From the NCBI GenBank assembly GCA_028683635.1, contig JAQUHL010000125.1, positions 1 through 6,345 on the forward strand: DNA of 6,345 nt, written 5' to 3'. Source of the stretch: Candidatus Cloacimonadota bacterium. Its GTDB lineage: Bacteria; Cloacimonadota; Cloacimonadia; Cloacimonadales; Cloacimonadaceae. Positions 1-5,573 of the stretch are shown one piece after another. The notes under the pieces were generated by a model. It made no database searches, was not told where the DNA came from, and was given only the letters and a program-made list of their open reading frames with translations. The number at the start of each line of letters is the position of its first letter. The first letter of the stretch is position 1. The position numbers and the translations under genes are program-made.

Positions 1-20
1 ATACAAGAGGCTTGTATTTT
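1..20 (+). terminator. Weak AT-rich hairpin with short T tail
   Basis: ATACAAG (1-7) and CTTGTAT (11-17) form a perfect 7-bp stem around an AGG loop, followed on the plus strand by three further T. Only two of the seven pairs are G-C, so this is weak as an intrinsic terminator. It could serve a plus-strand gene left of the window. It could equally end minus-strand transcription coming from the flippase, if the bases just outside the window are T-rich on that strand. The window edge hides the deciding sequence. Confidence 0.2.
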
Positions 21-95
21 AACCAATTTTAAGCTAGTTCAGCTACAGGTGAATTGTGCGCTTGTTAGCCGTATTTTTCATGTAAATAATGGGTT

Positions 96-112
96 GTAGG
101 GCGAAGCCCTAC
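96..112. repeat. Perfect GC-rich palindrome with GAA triloop
   Basis: GTAGGGC (96-102) and GCCCTAC (106-112) pair perfectly around GAA (103-105). Six nt further on, a run of eight G (119-126), one C and three more G follow. Neither strand has a T tract after the stem, so it does not read as a terminator. A short, stable, isolated palindrome in a gap between genes resembles REP-type dispersed palindromes, but only one copy is visible, so family membership is inference. Confidence 0.5.
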
Positions 113-285
113 TCCGTTGGGGGGGGCGGGAATAGATATCCAGAAAAGCCTCACAACCAGCAGATTTGGAAGTCCGTTTATCGATGAATCGGGATGTGCT
201 CCACTCAATCATAGGCAGAGGGTTGGGCTTGGATTATGTCATTTCAATGTGAATTCTGTATTACTTGATACTGGCTTGGTTCTGC

Positions 286-1890
286 TTACACTGATCTCCT
301 GGATAGTATTCCCAGATAGCTTTTGATCTGTCCCTTTTCCCAGGTTTCGAGCCCAAAGAAATAGGTCAGAATCAGATAGATGGCAAAGCTGATCAGGATA
401 TAGAAAAAGACGGTTATCAAGTGCTCCGGGTGATACAAATATTGTAAAAACAATGCCATTCCAAAGGTGGAAAGACCAATCAGGATGGTTCTTTGGACAG
501 CAATTTTGAAGTAGTATCCGATTTTTATCTCTGCGAACCTGCAGGCTTTGGGGATATTGAAGAAAATGGCAAACAGGAAATTTGGGATAAAGGTCCCCAA
601 GGCAACCCCTATGATCGGAGAGTTCTCGATTTCGATGCCAAAGAGATCGACGAACCCGGGCATCACCCTGATCAAAAGTATGCTCAACACCAGATTGATC
701 AGTGCTTCGGCAAGAGCAACCCTGGCCAATACCTTTTGCTCATTTGCCATCAGAAGGATATAGACGCTACTGGATCTGAAAACCAGCAGGATATACATGG
801 AAAGCATCAGAATAACCGCACAAATCAATCCTGCATAGTCATTCAGGTTCAGCCAGAGCATTAGCAAGGGCTTGATGAACACGATCAAAGGAATGAGCAG
901 CATGGTGGAAATAATACCCATGAGGCGATTAGATTGAAGCATTATCTCTGCCATCTTGGATTTGTTTCCGGAAGCAAAGAGGGTGGCAGAAACAGGGCCG
1001 AGATTATCCAGAAATTGGGCTGAAAAACGCTGGTAAGTATCTGCCATGCGGATGGATATCTGGTAGATTGCCACCATGGCGACGCTGCCAAAAATCGAGA
1101 TCACAAGCTGATCGGTCTTGAGGATGATCAGATTTGTAAAAGAAATCAGATAAGCATAGACTGAGAAGCCCATTACCGTCCTGAGAAGTGACCGGTCATA
1201 GAATCTCAGCCTGATTCTGAACTGGGGAATCAGCTTCTTCACCACTGCCATCATTGTCAGGCTGGCTGAGATGTTGGTACCCAAAGCCACAAAAGCCATT
1301 CCAGTGAGGTTTAACTTTAGCTTCAGCATCACAGCCATCCCCACAAAATTCAGAATCATAAAGCATATCTGTATCAGGTTCCGGGTGTGCATTTTTTGCA
1401 GACCACGTAAGATTTCTGTAAAGAACCCCAAAGGAAAAGCCAAGGCTGAACCCAAACCAAAGATGAGCATTACCTTGCGGAAATAGTACCCGTTGGCTGG
1501 GTTAAAATTGAAGATTCTATGCAGATTGAAGCTCAGAACCAATGTGCCGGCCGCTATCAATACGGAAAAGAGCATGTAGTTAAAAAACACTGTGCTCACA
1601 ATCCGGTTGTAGCGCTCCCAATCTCCAGTTACCGTGGACTCGCTGGTGTATTTCTGGATAGAAGCGCCAAAACCAAAATCCAGTAGCAGGGAATAGCCAA
1701 AGATCGACCATAGCAAAGCCCAGAAACCATACTCTTCCCTGCCGAGGCCCAAAAACAGGATCCTGGTAAGAAAGATGGTAATCAGAATCCCGATGATAAC
1801 CTTGCCATAATTGGACATGGTGTTGATTATCATGCGTTTGCGAAGGCCGAGTTGAGTTTCCGTTTGTACCTCTCTATGGTTTTGGTTCAC
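286..1890 (-). CDS. Wzx-like polysaccharide flippase (oligosaccharide flippase family)
   Basis: This 534-residue, very hydrophobic protein has about fourteen membrane segments, at roughly residues 28-46, 55-75, 100-120, 140-160, 170-190, 195-215, 238-258, 263-280, 325-345, 350-372, 388-408, 425-445, 462-485 and 492-512. It opens with LRKRMIINTMSNYGKV, then a glycine- and charge-bearing loop (GLGREEYGFWAL) and LLDFGFGASIQKY. This pattern is typical of the Wzx/RfbX polysaccharide transporters of the MOP superfamily, as are the length and topology. Such proteins move undecaprenyl-linked saccharide units across the inner membrane; the saccharide cannot be read from sequence. The start is uncertain. 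The GTG at 1888-1890 is the first possible start after an in-frame TGA and lies inside a dispersed repeat with no clear ribosome binding site. The next Met is residue 20 (1833), also without one. It lies 223 bp after the epimerase stop and is the last gene of the visible same-strand series. Confidence 0.87.
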   Translation of the reverse strand: MNQNHREVQTETQLGLRKRMIINTMSNYGKVIIGILITIFLTRILFLGLGREEYGFWALLWSIFGYSLLLDFGFGASIQKYTSESTVTGDWERYNRIVSTVFFNYMLFSVLIAAGTLVLSFNLHRIFNFNPANGYYFRKVMLIFGLGSALAFPLGFFTEILRGLQKMHTRNLIQICFMILNFVGMAVMLKLKLNLTGMAFVALGTNISASLTMMAVVKKLIPQFRIRLRFYDRSLLRTVMGFSVYAYLISFTNLIILKTDQLVISIFGSVAMVAIYQISIRMADTYQRFSAQFLDNLGPVSATLFASGNKSKMAEIMLQSNRLMGIISTMLLIPLIVFIKPLLMLWLNLNDYAGLICAVILMLSMYILLVFRSSSVYILLMANEQKVLARVALAEALINLVLSILLIRVMPGFVDLFGIEIENSPIIGVALGTFIPNFLFAIFFNIPKACRFAEIKIGYYFKIAVQRTILIGLSTFGMALFLQYLYHPEHLITVFFYILISFAIYLILTYFFGLETWEKGQIKSYLGILSRRSV

Positions 1891-1938
1891 GCATATTTTC
1901 GCTGTTTGGTGGGAAGTTCACGCAGATTTTGCGGAACG
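1884..1938 (-). repeat. Left repeat arm of gap 1 (CGCAGAT-type units)
   Basis: The arm has three parts. A 24-nt block (1884-1907, beginning GGTTCACGCA and ending CGCTGTTT) matches 3193-3216 at 22 of 24 positions. TTCACGCAGATTT (1917-1929) matches 3217-3229 at 12 of 13. GCGGAACG (1931-1938) is identical to 3249-3256. The first block overlaps the GTG start and first codons of the flippase. GTTCACGCAGAT (1916-1927) is a perfect 12-bp inverted match to 2085-2096 in the right arm of the same gap. Confidence 0.85.
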
Positions 1939-2051
1939 TTTCGATGATGATTTACAACATCGGTCTTAGGAAAAACCAAAATGAAGTATCATATCATTTT
2001 TTGGATTACTGATATACTGATTTCACCCAAAACCCCAGTACACCGAAATTC
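1939..2051. other. AT-rich core of gap 1
   Basis: About 110 bp between the two repeat arms, with no gene-like frame and no similarity that I can see to the core of the other gap. It would have to hold any promoter for the flippase. I find no convincing pair of -35 and -10 boxes on the minus strand, so the flippase may be read through from upstream. Confidence 0.5.
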
Positions 2052-2131
2052 CCGTAAATCTGCGTCTTTCAAAAATCTGCGAACATCTGCGTGAACTCAT
2101 ACAAAACTCATCGCTAATCCGCGTGAATCCC
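2052..2131 (+). repeat. Right repeat arm of gap 1 (ATCTGCG-type units)
   Basis: The arm holds three exact ATCTGCG units at 2058-2064, 2075-2081 and 2085-2091, spaced 17 and 10 bp, plus a variant ATCCGCG at 2117-2123. The orientation is opposite to the left arm. The last unit (about 2113-2131) overlaps the 3' end of the epimerase gene and encodes its final residues and stop. ATCTGCGTGAAC (2085-2096) is the perfect inverted partner of 1916-1927. Confidence 0.85.
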
Positions 2132-3181
2132 TCTTTTAAGAATAAGTTCCGCCATAGTTTCTGACACACCGCTACCATAGAGCTCTGGATGATCTTTCGG
2201 AGGATTGAAACTGAGAATCTTCCCCGGGAAATCCCTGCTTTGGGGAGGCAGGAGGAGGTTCCATCCGGATTCCACAGTCTCGATCCATTCCGTTTCGGTA
2301 CGCAGAGTAACACAAGGAACCTTCAATAGATAGGCTTCCTTTTGCACTCCTCCTGAATCTGTGATCATCAACGATGCATTTTGGTGAAGCTGTATGAAAT
2401 CCAGATAGGATTTTGGTTCGGTGAGGATGACGTTCTTCCAGGATTGCTGCAGAGTGTCATTGATGACCTTTCTGGTTCGGGGGTGCACAGGAAAGATCAC
2501 TTTTTTGCCCAGCTTATCCAATCCGTCCAGGATCATTTTTAAATGGACCGGATCATCCACATTGTATGGCCTATGCAGGGTGAGGAGATAATAGTCCTTG
2601 GGGGACAGAGATATCTCCTGCAAGATGTTTGAGCGTTCTGCAGCTTTCTTTTTGCCATAGGACACGCTATCCGTCATGATATCACCAACCAGATAGCTCT
2701 TCTCCTGCAGCCCTTCCAAGGCAGCGTTTTGCATGGCGGACTTGGTGGGACAGAGCAGAAGATCGCAGGTGTGATCTGCAACTATACGGTTTATCTCTTC
2801 CGGCATTGTTCGGTTAAAACTTCGCAGGCAAGCTTCCACATGAGCAGATGGAATCTGTAGCTTTGCAGCCACGAGCGCTCCGGCAAGAGTGGAATTTGTA
2901 TCACCATAAACTATTACCAGATCCGGCTTCTCCTTTATCAGGAGATTTTCCAGCCCTTCGATCATCCTGGCAGTTTGATATCCCTGGCTGCCTGAGCCTA
3001 CATCCAGGTTGTAATCCGGCTGGGGAATATCCAGATCAGTAAAAAAACTCTCGCTCATAGAGATATCGTAATGCTGACCGGTGTGGATGATGATCTCCTT
3101 AGAATATGGACGCAAAGCCCGGGATAGGGGTGCAAGCTTAACAAACTGGGGCCGAGCCCCAACGATGTGGATATTTTTCAT
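2114..3181 (-). CDS. wecB: UDP-N-acetylglucosamine 2-epimerase, non-hydrolysing type
   Basis: A cytoplasmic epimerase of 355 residues that interconverts UDP-GlcNAc and UDP-ManNAc (or a modified UDP-sugar, as in the WbpI branch), feeding polysaccharide synthesis. Family motifs appear in order: GARPQFVKLAPLSRAL at 8-23, HTGQHYD at 33-39, YGDTNSTLAGA at 92-102, HVEACLRSFNR at 114-124, MPEEINR at 126-132, TLHRPYNVDD at 201-210, TDSGGVQKEAY at 274-284, and TLRTETEWIETVESGWNLL from 292. GARPQ rather than GTRPE suggests the WbpI/MnaA-like side. Two key positions look unusual: Cys118 where HVEAG is normal, and Tyr206 where Glu is usual in HRxEN. I chose ATG 3181 because AGGA (3186-3189) lies 4 nt upstream and the family begins at MKNIHIVG. 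A GTG at 3199 would add six residues but sits in the repeat. The last residues, GIHAD, and the TAG come from a dispersed repeat. Length is normal for the family. Confidence 0.93.
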   Translation of the reverse strand: MKNIHIVGARPQFVKLAPLSRALRPYSKEIIIHTGQHYDISMSESFFTDLDIPQPDYNLDVGSGSQGYQTARMIEGLENLLIKEKPDLVIVYGDTNSTLAGALVAAKLQIPSAHVEACLRSFNRTMPEEINRIVADHTCDLLLCPTKSAMQNAALEGLQEKSYLVGDIMTDSVSYGKKKAAERSNILQEISLSPKDYYLLTLHRPYNVDDPVHLKMILDGLDKLGKKVIFPVHPRTRKVINDTLQQSWKNVILTEPKSYLDFIQLHQNASLMITDSGGVQKEAYLLKVPCVTLRTETEWIETVESGWNLLLPPQSRDFPGKILSFNPPKDHPELYGSGVSETMAELILKRGIHAD

Positions 3182-3185
3182 ATAG

Positions 3186-3189
3186 TCCT
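3186..3189 (-). promoter_or_regulatory. Ribosome binding site of the epimerase gene
   Basis: AGGA on the minus strand, 4 nt before ATG 3181. It decides between that ATG and the GTG at 3199, which has no such site and lies within the repeat arm. Confidence 0.7.
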
Positions 3190-3191
3190 GA

Positions 3192-3256
3192 GGGTTCACG
3201 CAGATTTGCGCTGTTTTTCATGCAGATTTATAAAAGACGCAGTTCTACGCGGAACG
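3192..3256 (-). repeat. Left repeat arm of gap 2 (CGCAGAT-type units)
   Basis: This arm carries the same three blocks in the same order as the arm at 1884-1938: the 24-nt block at 3193-3216, TTCATGCAGATTT at 3217-3229 and GCGGAACG at 3249-3256. About 19 extra bases containing another ACGCAG unit (near 3237-3242) sit before the last block. Its outer end, GGGTTCACGCAGATTT (3192-3207), pairs in inverted orientation with 3415-3430 at 14 of 16 positions. Confidence 0.85.
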
Positions 3257-3367
3257 ATAGTTTGTGGGTGATAAATATCAGGGTATTTATTGCTGGTTAT
3301 TGCATAACAGATATGTTATCTAAACCACTCATACTTCTTACTTACTTGTATATGGCCAAAAGAAATC
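3257..3367. other. AT-rich core of gap 2 with two perfect hairpins
   Basis: About 110 bp between repeat arms. ATAAATA (3271-3277) and TATTTAT (3284-3290) pair over 7 bp around a 6-nt loop. ATAACA (3304-3309) and TGTTAT (3314-3319) pair over 6 bp around GATA. The latter could be an operator-like dyad upstream of the epimerase gene, but both are AT-rich and could be chance. I see no coding frame and no convincing promoter. Confidence 0.45.
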
Positions 3368-3430
3368 CAGCGTGAATCTGGGTTTAAAAATCTGCGAGAA
3401 TCTGCGTCTTTGCAGAATCTGCGTTAACCC
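3368..3430 (+). repeat. Right repeat arm of gap 2 (ATCTGCG-type units)
   Basis: Exact ATCTGCG units lie at 3390-3396, 3400-3406 and 3417-3423, spaced 10 and 17 bp, the reverse order of the 17 and 10 bp spacing in gap 1. A degenerate unit (GTGAATCTGG) lies at 3372-3381. The 17-bp unit in both gaps begins ATCTGCGTCTTT and the 10-bp unit begins ATCTGCGA. The arm ends in AATCTGCGTTAACCC, 2 bp from the stop codon of the MscS gene. Confidence 0.85.
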
Positions 3431-3432
3431 TA

Positions 3433-5028
3433 TCACTCTTTGGGGATGGTTACTTGATTACCGTCGCGGACAGCATTGTATCTTGGGCTCATGATTTCAA
3501 CTCCTGCTTCCCGGAAAGTATCCTGGATGTTTTTATGCAGATTGCTCAGGAGCGGTGGCATAATCTCCGGGAAGCTGGTATAGACATTTAGCTCATATTC
3601 AACACTAAAGTCATCCAGTTTCTTTTGAAGGACGAAGGGTTCGAGGTCCTGGTTTATGCCTTCTGTTCTTCGGGAAGCATCGATCAGCAATTGATGCACC
3701 TTCCGCCAGGGAACATCGTAGCCAATTGTAACACTGGTATATAAAATCAAGCGTTCTTCCCGGGCATAGCGGGAGTAATTATTAATATGTCCACTCAAGA
3801 CGAGGGAATTGGGAATCGTGATTTCCTCATTTTTTGGAGTTTTTATGCGAATCACAAGCAAGGTTACTTCCTTCAACTCACCGAATTTATCCCCGATTTT
3901 GATCATATCGCCGATTTGATAGGGACGCATGTAAGTGAGAATTATCCCTGCGACCATGTTTGCGATTGCCGATGAGGAACCCAGTGAAAACAGAACACCA
4001 ACGAAAATAGATACTCCCTGGAAAGCTGGTGATCCAGAACCGGGGAGATAGGGAAAAATAATGATAATGGTAAAAATATAGATCAGAGCCTTCAGCAATT
4101 GGTAGGTGGGCATTGCCCACTCGGGATAGAAACCCGTAAACTTCAGATGCCCCTTTTCGATCTCTCCAAATATATAGACCAGGAGTTTTAACACATATCT
4201 GGTGATCAGAATAATCACCAATATGAAAAAAGCATTGGGGACGAAGTTGATGAGAGCATTTCCCACAGACTTGATCGGGAGCATTATGTAAGACTGAAGT
4301 TGTCTGGCAAAACCCCTCGTCCCGGGTATTACATATAGAACCATGTAGAATGCAAGATAGACAATCCATAGAACCAGGAAAATCTTCACCAGGCGAATAA
4401 ACAGGGTCGAAACACTGTCGAATTGCTGGGCAGTGATGAACCTAATCCCTTTGAAATAGAAGCCATCAGGATGCCGGATCCTGTTTAGCCTAACCAAACC
4501 TATCAAATAGCGCATGAGCTTACCTAACATCCTTATCAAGAAAAGTGTTATCAGGATGATTATGGCAAGATAAAGAACCATGATGGCATAGTATGTCACG
4601 TTTTGCCAGAAACTACGGTTTAGATGCTCTTCCAGATAGTATTGCTTGAGTTCGCTCTGATATGCCTGAGCTATTTCCACGAGAGGCGAAGCTAAAGCCA
4701 GACTATCTGCTTTGCTGATGCTGAGCAGTCTCTTAGTGCCATGAAGTATCTGATACTCGGAATCCTGATACTTGATGAAAATGCTATCGGGATAGACCTT
4801 GTTGCGATTGAGATCCGAAATTCTCTTTGATATGAGCTCTGCTCGCTCTTCCCTGCCAATCTCACCATAACCTGCATAGATATCAATCACATGATCACGT
4901 GCAAAAAACACTCCGACTTTGGTAATTGAATCCGGCAAGGCAGAAAAGGAAAGGGGAACCTGCCCATACAAATAGAAGTATGCGCCTGCTAACAAACAAA
5001 TCAGTACAAGGCTAACTCTTTTAAACAT
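3433..5028 (-). CDS. MscS-family mechanosensitive ion channel with periplasmic N-terminal domain
   Basis: A 531-residue inner-membrane channel that opens under membrane tension to release solutes on hypo-osmotic shock. Residues 5-22 look like a signal sequence or first membrane helix. Residues 25-140 form a soluble, probably periplasmic domain containing REERAELISKRISDL (59-73), a pattern seen in long MscS relatives. Membrane segments follow near 143-167, 213-235, 261-284 and 307-326. The pore helix is at 335-366 (FQGVSIFVGVLFSLGSSSAIAN onward, here split: FQGVSIFVGVLF at 336-347, then SLGSSSAIANMVAGIIL at 348-364). It runs into YMRPYQIGDMIKIGD (366-380), the canonical MscS signature. The cytoplasmic beta domain follows (GELKEVTLLVIRIKT, then IPNSLVLSGHINNYS), then the C-terminal alpha/beta domain to 531. 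The start ATG at 5028 has AGAAGG 4 nt upstream. It is about twice the size of E. coli MscS (286 residues), which reflects the extra N-terminal domain. Nothing links it functionally to the sugar genes. Confidence 0.94.
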   Translation of the reverse strand: MFKRVSLVLICLLAGAYFYLYGQVPLSFSALPDSITKVGVFFARDHVIDIYAGYGEIGREERAELISKRISDLNRNKVYPDSIFIKYQDSEYQILHGTKRLLSISKADSLALASPLVEIAQAYQSELKQYYLEEHLNRSFWQNVTYYAIMVLYLAIIILITLFLIRMLGKLMRYLIGLVRLNRIRHPDGFYFKGIRFITAQQFDSVSTLFIRLVKIFLVLWIVYLAFYMVLYVIPGTRGFARQLQSYIMLPIKSVGNALINFVPNAFFILVIILITRYVLKLLVYIFGEIEKGHLKFTGFYPEWAMPTYQLLKALIYIFTIIIIFPYLPGSGSPAFQGVSIFVGVLFSLGSSSAIANMVAGIILTYMRPYQIGDMIKIGDKFGELKEVTLLVIRIKTPKNEEITIPNSLVLSGHINNYSRYAREERLILYTSVTIGYDVPWRKVHQLLIDASRRTEGINQDLEPFVLQKKLDDFSVEYELNVYTSFPEIMPPLLSNLHKNIQDTFREAGVEIMSPRYNAVRDGNQVTIPKE

Positions 5029-5113
5029 ATTGCCTTCTAATATTATGTAGTACTACGGAAACAACAGAATTTACGGATAGTATATGCTCTGGAGTTTTGC
5101 ATTATTAAAATGC
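5029..5113. other. Gap upstream of the MscS gene
   Basis: This gap contains the ribosome binding site AGAAGG (5033-5038, minus strand), a 10-bp palindrome GTAGTACTAC (5047-5056) and a TATACT hexamer on the minus strand further upstream without a good partner -35 box. A short stem (TCAGG/CCTGA, 5114-5126) overlaps the end of the broken neighbour gene and could act weakly as its terminator. No full ATCTGCG repeat arm is present here, unlike the other two gaps. Confidence 0.4.
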
Positions 5114-5520
5114 TCAGGTGTCCTGAATACTATGCTTATAATCTGGAAGATTCACAAAACGACGAAAATCGAGGGAATGATCACCAAAGTTTACTAACAG
5201 CCCCAATTTATATCTGGTTGCTTTCAAATAGTTTAGAATCTGAGAGAGTGCTCTGGTTGTAGTGTCGCTGCTGCCTTTACCTCAACAATTATCTTACCGA
5301 AGCAGATAAAGTCAGCTCTGTAGTATCTTTCCAGTTCGTTTCCTTTATAATATATTTTCAATTGAGATTCTTTTTCATAATCGATGCCGGCCAGTTTGAA
5401 TTCTATTGCCATCGCATCTTGATAGACGTATTCAACAAATCCACGTCCCAGTTCTTTGTAAACTTCCATACAGACACCACGGATCTGATATGTCAAATCC
5501 TCGTAGATGAGTTTCCCCAT
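5114..5520 (-). pseudogene. GxxExxY protein gene with a one-base frameshift
   Basis: The reading frame from ATG 5520 gives 95 residues and stops at TAA 5233-5235. It carries the family signature GFVEYVY (27-33, GxxExxY) and a PD-(D/E)XK-like nuclease core: Asp70 in YRADF, then Glu80 and Lys82 in VEVKA. The frame breaks near 5258-5262, after about residue 87. The other frame continues at once with TTRALSQILNYLKAT, then RYKLGLLVNFGDHSLDFRR and FVNLP, and ends at TGA 5114-5116. This is the normal family C-terminus. Restoring one base would give 135 residues, the usual family length. The start has GAAGGA 3 nt upstream and lies 53 bp after the sugar transferase stop, so it is probably co-transcribed. 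The family is widespread in environmental bacteria; its function is poorly defined, with nuclease-like folding inferred from motifs. A real mutation and a sequencing or assembly indel cannot be told apart here. Confidence 0.88.
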
Positions 5521-5573
5521 AGATCCTTCAAAATCCTGTCTGTTTATTCCGTTCTTTCCGTAGTTAAGAGTCC

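Larger units (their letters stand above)
1..285. other. Intergenic stretch downstream of the flippase, no supported gene
   Basis: This stretch lies beyond the 3' end of the flippase gene. I see no convincing coding region. The plus-strand frame from about 117 starts at a TTG next to a G run and runs antisense into the flippase. A 44-codon minus-strand frame (212 down to 78) has no ribosome binding site. The recognisable content is structural: an AT-rich hairpin at 1-17, a GC-rich perfect hairpin at 96-112 and a run of eight G at 119-126. No T-rich intrinsic terminator follows the flippase stop at 286-288 on the minus strand. Confidence 0.6.

Noticed and set aside
78..212. Minus-strand 44-codon frame crossing the GC hairpin
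   Set aside because: No ribosome binding site, a low-complexity product, and it runs through a palindrome and homopolymer.
117..326. Plus-strand 69-codon frame
   Set aside because: It starts at a TTG beside a G run, has no ribosome binding site and overlaps the flippase end antisense. I do not recognise the product.
2058..2123. ATCTGCG array as a CRISPR
   Set aside because: Units are only about 7-12 bp with 10-32 bp spacing and mixed orientation. There are no 25-40 bp repeats, no regular spacers and no cas genes.
2023..2313. Minus-strand 96-codon frame overlapping the epimerase end
   Set aside because: It overlaps the well-supported epimerase frame and its downstream part reads through the repeat array. 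No family motifs.
3433..5028. MscS channel as a polysaccharide export component
   Set aside because: All signatures are those of an ordinary mechanosensitive channel. Only its position suggests a link, and it is separated from the epimerase by a long gap.
5047..5056. GTAGTACTAC palindrome upstream of the MscS gene as an operator
   Set aside because: A 10-bp palindrome is expected a few times by chance in 6 kb, and no second half-site or known operator is seen.
5062..5076. CCGTAAATTCTG (minus strand) as a degenerate copy of the ATCTGCG repeat
   Set aside because: The match is short and needs a gap. It lacks the TGCG core and has no partner arm nearby.
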